Source: Ornithodoros turicata (Eukaryota > Arthropoda > Arachnida > Ixodida > Argasidae). Taken from it: DNA of 64,000 bases. The notes below the pieces were generated by a model. It was not told where the DNA came from. It saw only the letters and a program-made list of their open reading frames with translations, and did not search any database. Of the stretch, positions 1 to 8,310 are shown in pieces. The number at the start of each line of letters is the position of its first letter. Positions within the stretch are counted from its first letter, which is position 1. The DNA lies in contig NW_026999402.1 of NCBI RefSeq assembly GCF_037126465.1, forward strand, positions 1,054,001-1,118,000. Reading direction: 5' to 3'. A program made the translations under genes and the position numbers.

Positions 1-82
1 AACAGCAAAGAGGCTAAGAAGCAGCGTCGGTTAGAATTATATGTGTATTTCATAAATGCGAAAGAAATCCTAGATTTCCCGT

Positions 83-441
83 ACAATATGTAGACCCTGA
101 AGTTTTCGGGTTTTATATTTTTCCAAATTCGGGGGGTAGAAATCGGGTCAGTAAATTGATGTAGAAAATTCGTGCGAATTCGGGCAGAAAAATTACCATC
201 AAACTGAGTTCGGGGAGAAATCAGGCATTATTGTAGAATAAACATTCACTGTACCGTTTATCCAGAGTGCCAGAAGTAAGGGGCAGTCGCATATTTTGTG
301 TCGATGCCTTCAGGTGCCTAGCCTAAGTGCAGTTTTGCAGGTAGAAATCGGGTTTAACCCTAGGTAGGTGAACCTCAATTCGGGGTGCAAATTCGGGGAA
401 AAATCGGGTTTAACCCTAAAACATCAGGGTCTAACAATATG
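83..441. mobile_element. hAT-like non-autonomous element with 8-bp target duplication
   Basis: The ends are inverted: TAGACCCTGA at 91-100 and TCAGGGTCTA at 424-433. The element is flanked by the perfect 8-bp direct repeat ACAATATG at 83-90 and 434-441. An 8-bp duplication is typical of hAT transposons. The 343-bp interior has no coding frame and repeats short motifs such as TTCGGGG, AGAAATCGGG and GGGTTTAACCC. The element at 34471-34935 carries the same interior motifs and looks related. Confidence 0.8.
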
Positions 442-2028
442 TCTGCATGACGCATAATTAAGCTTTCGCACCTTAGGGATCCGGTTCTGTAAAGATAAAT
501 TCGAGGGACCGCCGGAGCGCTATTTACGAAACTTCCGCCAATCGCTTTCTAGCATCGATTCTCCTTTTTCCCCCTCCCACAATCGGGGAGGGAACGTGGC
601 CCTCAGTGCACACGGGGTTTATATCTCCACTACGGTTCACATTTGTTTCCCAAGGAAGAAAGCAATGAAGAAACGCAGATGGACATTCGAATATGACTTC
701 GTTCAACTTTTATGAAACTTTTATCAAACCCATGGCCTTATCGAGTATACGGGGTGGAACCTCCCACCTTCTCTCTTTCTATGTCTCTCTCTCTCCCTCC
801 TTCTGCAACGTCCACCGTTATATCTATTATTGTGTGTGGAGGCGACACGATTATTGCCTCGTTCCTTCCTCGCTGGGTGTAATACACGGCTTCGAGATGC
901 TTTCGCGTTCTTCGCTGCCACGGATTTGTACCGTTTTTAGTTTCCGCCTCCGAGTGTGCGTTGCCAGTAGAGAGGAATTTTTTGGGAGGCCGTTCCTTTT
1001 GTAGTGTGCCGACTGCGCGCAGATTTAGGACTCGATTCTGTCTTCCGATTCTCAAATTTTGCACATTCCTTCCCTCTCCTATATGGCCGACTGGGATACG
1101 TTTCTTATATTGTGTTCTTGCCTATAGGCTAACTTCTACAAATGCATGCATGAAGACGCACGTACGTTGGCCGTCACACTACTGCAGACTGACACGTATT
1201 CGTGAACGAAGTATTATGTTCGTTATCCGTCTGTGGACGACAGAACGCAAACAGCGAAGTTTGTTTAAAGTTTAGTAAATAATAAGTTCGTCTCTCGATT
1301 TTGGTCGCGGACCTGTTTGGTTAATTGATTTGAGTGAATTTTCCCTTCATTCGCGTACGCTATACTTCTTATTTTCATCACGACACCGGTGACGTTCTTC
1401 TAAGTTGGTATCTGCGGCAGTTCCTGATTGTTCTTTTGCTGAGCGCAACAGAGCCATATTGAATGAATACAAAATGTGGAGTGCACCCCCAATGCCTCGA
1501 ATTACGAAAAGAAATAACTTCGTTGCTGCTGTGCGTGTGCTGAACTCAAACCACGCTTGGTTGCCCTCCCCCCCTTTTTTTTCTCTCTCTCTTTTTTGTA
1601 AGGCGTGCGAGAAAATAGCGCGGGTTGAACTAAGCGAGTGCCCAACCGAAATTTATTGATATGTAAATAGATAAAGGGAGGCTAAACAAGTTTTTTAAAA
1701 AAATCTCCTTCGACGTTCTAAAAGAACTAAAATAAGCAATCAAAGGTAAGTATGAGAACAGTAAGGACGTAAATTCGAACCAAAAACTTGTATTATTCGA
1801 TTTAGTTGATTGTGCGCGCAAAACGAAATACCGTGACTTCCGCTCGATGGTGCTTGCGTCCGTTGTACTTGTACCCCTGTTCATTGGGTACGCTAAAATT
1901 TGGTCCCTTATTCCAAGACTCGTTACTATCGATGACTTACTGTTGCTCCGAACGTACCTCGACGTGCTTCAGCGTACTTTCAGTACTTCGATCCCTGACT
2001 GACCCCTGCAACAACCGGCGGCACATAG
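442..2028. other. No gene recognised; low-complexity pyrimidine tracts
   Basis: Open frames of 60-110 codons lie on both strands (for example 693-1004 plus and 738-1064 minus), overlap each other and resemble no known family. CT-rich tracts at about 765-805 and 1565-1600 explain several of them. I see no SINE or inverted-repeat termini here. Confidence 0.5.
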
Positions 2029-2516
2029 CAGAACGAGTAAAAGCATCTCGCTCGTAGTAGCCCAGGTCGTGCTGAAGCCTGGGAGGTGATGCGTTTCTTA
2101 TACAGTCAAACTCCTTTATAGCGAACACCTTTTTAACGAAAATACCACAACAGCAAATTTTTTCTGTGGTCCCGCTGGAGCCCATAGGTCCAATAATAGA
2201 CATCCTTTTTAACGAAAATACCTTTACTGCGAATTTTTTTTGCTGTCCCCTGAGTTTCGTTGTAAATGAGTTTGACTGTATTGTGTTCGCATTTGTGCGA
2301 ATGGGTTCGAGTCCTACGAGCGGCTGTGCTGTCTCAGGTTTTCCCTGGGTTTTCCGGCAGACTCTCCAGACAGATATCGGCACAGTTTCCCCTGGCGTCG
2401 TTCCAGGGCGCGTACTGACCTCCCTGTCTCCCACTCCCTTATGTTGTGTCCTCTGTCCATCTCTCCAGTCTCCATGCCTGTAAGCTGCACATAGTCACAG
2501 TTGCTTCGCGGCGCTA
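2029..2516 (+). mobile_element. tRNA-derived SINE (Ser/Leu-like head) split by a MITE
   Basis: The left part (2029-2095) matches the head of the SINE at 35080 (cCGCTCGTTGGcGGTAGCC type). The right part begins with the B-box-like GGGTTCGAGTCC at about 2303 and continues into the shared SINE body: CTGTGCTGTCT, then AGATATCGGCACAGTT, and finally CACAGTTGCTTCGCGGCGCTAACAC near 2488-2520. The two halves are separated by the pogo-like MITE at 2103-2278 plus a few dozen unmatched bases. An (AC)n tract follows the 3' end. Confidence 0.75.
2101..2280. mobile_element. pogo/Tigger-like MITE inserted in a SINE
   Basis: The terminal inverted repeats start CAGTCAAACTCCTTTATAGC (2103) and are mirrored by GAGTTTGACTG ending at 2278. 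A TA dinucleotide flanks each side (2101-2102, 2279-2280), as expected for Tc1/mariner/pogo insertion. The 176-bp interior has no transposase. The same TIR occurs at 32802-33148 and, as one end only, at 36848. Confidence 0.85.
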
Positions 2517-2538
2517 ACACACACACACACGCACACAA
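2517..2538. repeat. (AC)n microsatellite at SINE 3' end
   Basis: A dinucleotide AC run with one GC interruption directly follows the SINE 3' terminus, as a simple-repeat tail would. Confidence 0.9.
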
Positions 2539-3319
2539 AAAGCGACGCAATAAAGTGGTATTACCGGATATACCCCGCGTACACGTCCGATTACGTGTAC
2601 AATTAGCGCACGTCTTACGCCCGTTTATACACTTCTGTCGGGGGTGGGAATAAATTTCTGGTTGTGTGCCACAGGCTGGTGTGAGATACGCGTGAAGACG
2701 GCATCAGTCACGCGTGCCTCCGTGAGGGGGTTGCCCTTCGAGCCCTCTGATTACCTTCTGTCTTCCATTATACTGAACGTGTGACCCCCATCGGCTGACC
2801 CTCTTCAAGACGCTCTCTGTGCATGTATATTACCGGTATTGCTGCCAGGGGTTAGCGTGCCGTATATTTTACGCCTTCCTGGGTAAGAGTGGAGTTACAA
2901 TAAATGAATGAGCAGTGTTCGTTGTAACACTTAATTGTATACACGCGTTGCACCTTCGCAGCGGCGGGTGCATTGTTTATCTCTGTAAGTTACTGCAGGT
3001 GTGTGACCTTGCGCACCCAGTAAAGATGGCGCTTAAAGTCGTTGCTTTTCGAACATTGTACAATGAGCGGTGTGGCAGTCTAAAGGTGCTGTAGCGCGGA
3101 GTCGCGAGGTCAATTGACGTAAAACGGAGATAATTAATTAGAGTAACGGAGAAAGAATGAATAATAATTAATAATATTGAATCGAATAAATTAATATGAA
3201 AATGATATCAGCGAAACAAAAGTGGCTGGCGGCAGGGACAAGCGGACAATACATATCTGCCCCCTTGTGGTCTCTGTAGTTGTGTCCTCGTCAATGGTGT
3301 TTTCTTGCTGCCTGCAAGA
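2539..3319. other. No gene recognised
   Basis: Mixed-composition DNA without repeat termini I can match. A short frame starts at an ATG at 3026 in the context AAAGATGGCGC, which resembles a YY1-type start context, but it closes after about 22 codons. An AT-rich stretch lies at 3120-3205. Confidence 0.45.
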
Positions 3320-3480
3320 TGTGCCTATACCAACCGGCCAACCTTATACTATAAGTCCATGTAGTCGTCTCGAAAATCCCGAGGTTATGGTTTCGAATTC
3401 TACCACCGCATTTGACGTTCTGAGGTTTCCGCTCGGTTTGCTTTCTAAAACGGATGTCGACAAACTTCCCTCCCATTTGC
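3320..3480 (+). mobile_element. Degenerate SINE copy
   Basis: The segment GGTTTCGAATTCTACCACCG (3389-3408) followed by TTCTGAGGTTTCCGCTCGG and then ACGGATGTCGACAAACTTCCCTCCCA aligns in order with the SINE body at 35150-35270 (TTCGATTCCTACCACCGG, CTGAGGTTTTCC, CGAATGTCGGGACAGTTCCCCC). It is the most diverged copy in the window, so probably an old insertion. Its 3' end is lost where the next repeat begins at 3489. Confidence 0.55.
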
Positions 3481-3488
3481 CACTTGCG

Positions 3489-3616
3489 TAGATCCCTGTC
3501 GTATGAATGTGTGTATGAGTGTGTAAAAAATGTAAGAGTGAAAGGAGGATGAGTGAGAGAGAATGACTGGTTTTTCCCTTCAGATGGACGCATCCTGGAA
3601 GTCGCTGAGAAGGCGT
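3489..3616 (+). repeat. Dispersed repeat upstream of tRNA-like head, shared with 63051-63176
   Basis: From the CGTCGTATGAATGTGTGTAT motif through GAGTGAGAGAGA and CCTGGAAGTCGCTG to the tRNA-like head, this block is nearly identical to 63051-63176. The shared sequence therefore extends about 130 bp upstream of the polymerase III promoter-like part. It is either a longer element with an internal tRNA-like region or a leader captured from one source copy. Confidence 0.75.
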
Positions 3617-3855
3617 GTTAGCTTAGCTCAAATGGTAGAGCCCTGGACCGGTAATCCAGAAGATGTGGGTTCGAGTCCTACAGTTGGCTAACCTTTTCAG
3701 TGACTTTCATTTTTCATCGTTAATTTCCCTCCGAAGTAAGCCCAGTAGGCGTATTCAGCCCCATCTGTCTCCCACTTCCTCCTGCTCTTCTCTCCCCGAC
3801 TGTGTACCCGCTTATGACCACAGGTGACTCGCGGTGCAAACACGGGAAAAAAAAA
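3617..3855 (+). mobile_element. SINE with tRNA-Thr-like head
   Basis: Positions 3617-3689 fold as a tRNA cloverleaf: a 7-bp acceptor (GTTAGCT with AGTTGGC, three wobble pairs), D arm GCTCAAATGGTAGAGC, anticodon arm CTGGA-CCGGTAA-TCCAG with GGT in the anticodon position, and T arm GTGGGTTCGAGTCCTAC. Position 33 is C rather than T, and copies at 22322-22392 (minus) and 63177-63252 share it, so it is SINE-like rather than a functional tRNA. From about 3733 the sequence follows the 3' body of the other SINEs (CCGAAGTAAGCCCAG, CCCACTTCCTCCTGCT, CACAGGTGACTCGCGG) and ends in an A-rich tail near 3845. Confidence 0.7.
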
Positions 3856-4393
3856 GAAAGAAAAGCGGCATGATAACGTGACCATCCCCGTTCATTACAG
3901 CTGCCCATGGAGAGAGCCAGACTACCTTCCTGGTTGAATGTGCGCTGCCATCAACAATCCTTGTTTTGATTGCACGAAACGCTTATGTGTATCATTCTAA
4001 TCTGGGCCCGGCTGATTCCCCGGAAGGTGTTGTCATCCGTCCGTGCTCGGGTGGCTGCCATTTGCGTCAGGGATCGAGCGCCGCGCCGTTTTGCGCCTGC
4101 GCGCTGGGCGTGAGAACTGGCCGACAAAGCGATTCCCCGGACGGATCACAGTTACGGGCAGCAGCTTCGGGTGTTGCCGTTACACCTCTTTTTAGTATTC
4201 ATGAGCTGCACTGCTCCCAAAACATCACCTGACTAAACGCCTCTCTCGATGACACGCTGTGAGATGGATTTCAAGTGCTTGGAGGCCGAGTGTGGCGCTG
4301 CGTAGCATACTAGGGATAGGGGCGACGATGTCGATCGAGTGATTCTTTTCTTTTTTTTCTCGTAGGGGCCGCTAGGCATTATAGAAATATATG
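3856..4393. other. No gene recognised; CpG-rich patch
   Basis: Around 4040-4160 the sequence is rich in CpG and contains GCGCCTGCGCGC, similar to an NRF1-type site. An 88-codon frame (3966-4232, plus) overlaps it but resembles nothing known. It could be a promoter; the evidence is composition only. Confidence 0.3.
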
Positions 4394-4794
4394 TACACTG
4401 TAAACGCTTTCACACCTTTAAAGGTGTAATAATGTGCATGGCGCACGCCCTTTTTGGTGTAATTTTGGTACATCATAATGGAGTACGGTTAACACTAATT
4501 TCTTTAACTCGCATGCTGTCTGTCCTCCGAAAATTCAGTCTTTCAAGTGTCAACATTGTTGAACAGTCTTGTAGACACTTGCACGTGCTCGATTATCCGT
4601 AGCGATGCATATATGCATTAGCACGTATCTACTGTATCCAAGACATAATGAGAGCAAGATTTGAACTGACACCTGATCTTTTGTAATGCTTTCTGAATTT
4701 TGTAAAATATCAACCTGGAGGTACAATGTTAGGCAATGTTAGGTTTAATGTGCATGGCGCACACCTTTAAAGGTGTGAACAAGCTTACAGTGTA
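4394..4794. mobile_element. TA-flanked MITE with palindromic ends
   Basis: Inverted termini CACTGTAAAC (4396) and its counterpart ending at 4792 are flanked by TA on both sides. Just inside each end sits CACACCTTTAAAGGTGT, itself a palindrome, next to a direct copy of AATGTGCATGGCGCA. The element is 397 bp, has no coding capacity, and fits a Tc1/mariner-type target duplication. Confidence 0.75.
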
Positions 4795-5270
4795 GCGTGC
4801 TTGTATCGACAATTGTTGCGGTATTATTGATATTTTTCCGAACTGATATGATGTTGATGATCCTGTTGGCTGTTCCGTTTGAATCGGGCGGACTGCGCAG
4901 TGTGTACTGCGCGTCGTAGCCTCCCTTCTTCAGATCCTCCTATTCCTGTATCTTGCGTGTTCTTCTCCCCCACAGAATTCGAGTTTTCTCTTAGTTATGC
5001 CAATCTGTACCGCGTTGTCAAATCCGAGCGCCTCAGTTAGGGAGTTTGTGTCTACTTGGGGGGATGTCGTAAAAATATGAATTTGTGCAGCGATGCAAGT
5101 GTGTATGGATGGAATCAATATTTATTCATCGAACGATAAATAACGTGAAAGTATCTGTATTGATAGTGGTAAGGTGGACTCGTGCGATCTAGCTATGTTC
5201 GCTTCCGGCGAAGGATGGCGACACCGTTCGAACAACGCACGACCCAACAGCGCCCCGCACCCCGAAGATG
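4795..5270. other. No gene recognised
   Basis: No inverted repeats, SINE parts or recognisable protein. The minus-strand frames (4930-5118, 5193-5417) resemble no known family. Confidence 0.45.
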
Positions 5271-5296
5271 ACACATCCTATCATGATAGGATGTGT
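5271..5296. repeat. Perfect 26-bp palindrome
   Basis: ACACATCCTATCA is followed immediately by its exact reverse complement with no spacer. GATG and CATC just outside extend the symmetry imperfectly. It lies 18 bp upstream of the MITE starting at 5314. Confidence 0.9.
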
Positions 5297-5313
5297 TATC
5301 ATCAGGACGCTGG

Positions 5314-5672
5314 CCCAAACAGCACAATGTACTGAAAGTCGAGTGCAATGAGGTTGGGTGGGTAGGTGGAAGGCCTTGGAACAGCTCCCGTGGCTCAGTG
5401 GTTAGCGTGCTAGCCATGTCACGTCGAGACTGGGAGGTACCCGGGTTCGAATCCCGGTGCCGGCTGTGCTGTCTGGGGTATTTCCTTTGTTTTCCTCAGA
5501 CGCTTTCAGACATATGTCGGCACAGTTCCCCTAGAAGTCGGCCCAGGACGCACATTTCCCCAGGGCGTCAGTCGTGACGTTGCCCACACACGTGAGGCCG
5601 ACAACGGCAAGCCCTTTCACCACCACCACCACCACCCGTGAAACTAAAGGACATTGACAAGACACGACGCTC
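5314..5672. mobile_element. AGCAGCACAATGTACTG-type MITE, split by a SINE and truncated
   Basis: 5314-5382 matches one arm of the intact element at 31491-31643 (in reverse orientation): CCCAAACAGCACAATGTACT, AAAGTCGAGTGCAAT, then GTGGAAGGCCTTGGAAC. The match resumes after the SINE at about 5638 with CGTGAAACTAAAGGACATTG and GACAAGACAC. The far arm is missing. The SINE at 5383-5637 therefore inserted into this element. Confidence 0.75.
5383..5637 (+). mobile_element. tRNA-derived SINE, (CAC)n-tailed type
   Basis: The head AGCTCCCGTGGCTCAGTGGT with B-box-like GGGTTCGAATCCCGG is followed by the common body (GGCTGTGCTGTCTGGGG, ACATATGTCGGCACAGTT, AAGTCGGCCCAGGACGCA). The 3' end differs from the A-tailed copies: it runs GTCAGTCGTGACGTTGCCCA, GTGAGGCCGACAACGGCAAG and ends in (CAC)n. 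Copies of this type lie at 19636-19895 (minus) and 49170-49407, with a fragment at 9562-9640. Confidence 0.85.
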
Positions 5673-5933
5673 AGCAAAGGAAATAAATATGGGAGGAGAT
5701 AACGAAAATGTTAACTGTCCAAGTGACCCAGAAATACGGCGTCGCTTGACAGTCGGGCAGAGGAGGCGTCGCGCTGGGCGTGTGAATTTCACTATCGCGA
5801 AATGTGCGCGAATAAAATACGCCAACGCCGTGTCGCCAACCGCGGGACATTAATCGTGCCATTCTGCGAAATATATGTGCAAGAAAAATACGTACGTGAC
5901 ATCGTGTTGTTATTGAAGCTACCCTAATGTAGC
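5673..5933. other. No gene recognised
   Basis: Short opposing frames only. CG-rich motifs such as TATCGCGAAATGTGCGCG near 5795 resemble nothing I can name. Confidence 0.4.
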
Positions 5934-6120
5934 AGACAAGCAGTTTAACGTTGACGGCGTAGATTAACAGCTTGTTGCTTGTAAGCACGAGTTGTACGTG
6001 TCACGGAGAATAGTTCACATTTTTAGTTTGCTATGGAAATTGCAATGAAACGGCTTCGTCGCGACTTCTGGCGGGAACTATAATGCCCGATTCGTCTAGC
6101 AACAGTGGTCCATGCTCACG
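5934..6120 (+). repeat. Dispersed repeat, left block, shared with 61065-61450
   Basis: GACAAGCAGTTTAACGTTGA (5936) and GACTTCTGGCGGGAACTATA to CAACAGTGGTCCATGCTC (about 6064-6118) match, in the same order, GACAGGCAGTTTACGTTGGC (about 61065) and 61390-61440. The continuation of this repeat reappears only at 6828, so about 700 bp, including a LINE end, lies inside it. Confidence 0.6.
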
Positions 6121-6247
6121 ACTGATCAGCTGTTCCTGTACGTGGCCTACAACTATACTACAGACCTGGACAGTCGCCTATGGGAGAGCAGAGTCAAGGA
6201 ATAGTTGTGTTATAATGGCCGCTAGAGGCGCCACTTAGCATTAGTGG

Positions 6248-6314
6248 GTAGGGTGCCTCAACACTAGCTCCCCACACAGAGGGAGCTAGTATTCACACAC
6301 CCTATTATAGGGTG
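6248..6314. repeat. Hairpin cluster / tiny fold-back element
   Basis: TAGGGTG (6248) pairs with CACCCTA (about 6298), enclosing ACTAGCTCC paired with GGAGCTAGT. CACCCTATTATAGGGTG at the right edge forms a further stem. The whole folds into about 60 bases of stem-loops. Confidence 0.6.
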
Positions 6315-6399
6315 GGGGGGAGGAAGTGGCATACATATTATCATCATTGCCACTATCGTTCGTGTATTACATAGCCTATACGTGCCTGTAGCTTACCAT

Positions 6400-6770
6400 G
6401 CACGTGCTATATGATAATGATAAGTTTAACTGGATTGTGGTGTATTGGAGCTAGGCGGCTGCCCCAAGGGCGCCTGCAGCTCCAGTTCTTACGCATTAAA
6501 ATATAATAATTGGGAGTGATGGGATTTAGAAGCGATCTTTTATACCGCTGTCTTTTAAGAAAGCGCAGAGTGCTTTCAATGCTTTGGATTGTTGGTGCCT
6601 TGTGGGCCATCTTCCGGTAATCTTGCAAAAGGAGAAAGGCCTGTTGTCCAGTTTTTCATCGAAAGCACGCCTATGGGTCATCATACATTGCCGCGAGTTC
6701 GACAGATCACGTGATAACGAAGAATGCCAACTAGCGCCAAATCCATAGCGGAGCGGCGACCACAAGAACT
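6400..6770 (-). mobile_element. LINE 3' end with reverse-transcriptase-ORF C-terminal tail
   Basis: Read on the minus strand, 6690-6526 encodes a segment ending GRWPTRHQQSKALKALCAFL followed by a short tail and stop, which resembles the extreme C-terminus of non-LTR retrotransposon ORF2 proteins. It is followed by a short 3' region and a TATCAT-type simple tail near 6410. The catalytic RT core is absent, so this is a 5'-truncated copy. The family assignment rests on memory of the motif and is moderate. Confidence 0.45.
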
Positions 6771-6827
6771 ACTACCCGGTGCTGAGAGTTTGCGCATGTC
6801 AATGTCTCTAGTGTAGTAGGGTAGTGT

Positions 6828-6935
6828 CATGATCCCGATGGCTACGTAGCCGACACGAAGCCAACTTATTTCGTTTCAAACTAAGTGTTGTCCGCATGCA
6901 ATATAATTTCGCCGCCGTACTTGACGGACGATGCC
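6828..6935 (+). repeat. Dispersed repeat, right block, shared with 61461-61560
   Basis: GATGGCTACGTAGCCGAC, AGTGTTGTCCGCATGCAAT and TTCGCCGCCGTACTTG match 61470-61555 in order. It continues the repeat interrupted after about 6120. Confidence 0.6.
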
Positions 6936-7509
6936 CGAGTTTGTTTGCCCGGGGCGCGGTATTGCCCGTAATTTTCAATTTCTAAAATCTATAAGCACAA
7001 TTTTGACGTAAATTGTGACATTATGGGGTACTGAGGGCTGAGGCTGTCGAACAGGAGAGGCTGTCGAATTTTTTTGAGATTCAAGCTCTACTACTTTACG
7101 GTTAAAGAAAGTGCAACAACTTGGCCCATCATCCATGCAGACGTGCCGCTATACGCGAGAAAGTTATTCGTGTCCTTACACCTGGCGACATGGCGAGTCT
7201 CCGGAGCGTGTCACGGAGCCACTCGGTCTCGACATGGGAAGCATGAATATACGGCATATCGTATGAGAGGGAGACACGGATGATTTATGCCTGGCGCACT
7301 CATGTTTCTGGACCGGTTGCGATGCGTTAGCGGGACGGGCGTTCTCTTCGTCCGCATTCATGCATAAGAAACACCACTGCTTGATGCACGCTTTCTCTGC
7401 TTGCGTGCTACCCGCGTGGAAGTATTCACGCGGAGCTGCTGCTTTCCGTTCTCTGGAAGTTCTTGCCGTGCTGCGAGCGGTGTTCCTCGTGGGCTTCAGC
7501 GTTGTTGCT
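6936..7509. other. No gene recognised
   Basis: A 136-codon minus frame (7176-7586) and a 107-codon plus frame (7360-7683) oppose each other and run into the palindromic MITE at 7510. Neither resembles a known family. Confidence 0.45.
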
Positions 7510-7668
7510 GTATTAGAGACTTTTAATCCACTGTACGCTATCGCCTTTGGAACGTACGTAAGGAATAGTGCGGTGGGTGTGCACAATGCGCGGAGCTCTT
7601 TTTCGTTTTGTGCGCTCGCAGAACCACCAACGCTATCGCTTACGTACGCAAACGCGATAGCGTACCAT
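7510..7668. mobile_element. Palindromic MITE (TACGCTATC family), carrying a hAT insertion at its right end
   Basis: The left arm ATTAGAGACTTTTAATCCAC and TACGCTATCGCCTTTGG matches the MITE at 59454-59630. The right arm CGCTATCGCTTACGTACG with GCGATAGCGTACCAT is its inverted counterpart. The right terminus is interrupted at 7668 by the hAT-like element. Confidence 0.7.
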
Positions 7669-7928
7669 CAGTGGCGTATCTAGAGCTACCTGCGCCCATG
7701 GCAACATGGTTAACATGATGTCCTTGGGGATGCGTTTTCGTGTGGTCCGCACTAGGTTTCACGGTACGACCTCTATAATGGGGGTGTTTTAGATCATTTA
7801 TGAATGTGCGAGGTTGAGTGCCCGACCTGGCACATTCACACCCGACCACATAATGGCGCCCCTGTTCACCTGGCGCCCATGGCACCTGTCCACACCTGCC
7901 ACACCCTAGATACGCCACTGCGTACCAT
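7661..7928. mobile_element. hAT-like MITE with 8-bp duplication
   Basis: Inverted ends CAGTGGCGTATCTAGAG (7669) and CCTAGATACGCCACTG (ending 7920) are flanked by perfect CGTACCAT direct repeats at 7661-7668 and 7921-7928. CAGTGGCG-type termini with 8-bp duplications are characteristic of hAT elements. The 252-bp interior is non-coding and repeats TGGCGCCC and GCCCATGGCA motifs. Confidence 0.88.
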
Positions 7929-8164
7929 CTCCATTCTTTCCTCCTGCAGTCTATACGAAACGTTTCTGGGAGTTTTACGAAAAAGTCGCGGCTTCTTTCC
8001 GGTTTCTTCCCGTTCCGTTTTCAAGGGAGTTGATATTTGTGGGACACGGTCCTATACAACCGCCAACTCCAAAGTACATCTCGCCACAGCCTGTGGTGGT
8101 CACGTCGTACTGCGTCTCCGGCGTACTCCCGTCATTCGTAAAGCAGATCGATTGAAGCCTTTTG

Positions 8165-8310
8165 AAGCTCGATGCCAACAACAACAACAAGATTAAATGA
8201 TGACGATGAGATGCGGTACCCTACCCTATTGCACGTGGAACATTATGTGAAGATGATGAAGGAAGGATGAAAATACGAGAAAGAACTGAAGGGCGTCTTG
8301 AGCAATCATA
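8165..8310 (-). mobile_element. LINE-type 3' end with (TTG)n tail
   Basis: After a (CAA)n run (about 8175-8192), GATGACGATGAGATG, TACCCTACCCTATTGCACGT and GGAACATTATGTGAAGATGA match 61115-61290 closely. Read on the minus strand this is a 3' region ending in a (TTG)n simple tail. Related ends lie at 41748-41830 and 63693-63775. No coding part remains. Confidence 0.55.

Noticed and set aside
1937..2434. 165-codon minus frame
   Set aside because: Lies entirely over a SINE and its inserted MITE; the peptide is translated repeat.
3617..3689. Functional tRNA-Thr gene
   Set aside because: Acceptor has three wobble pairs, position 33 is C, copies exist at two other loci with shared non-tRNA flanks, and a SINE body follows.
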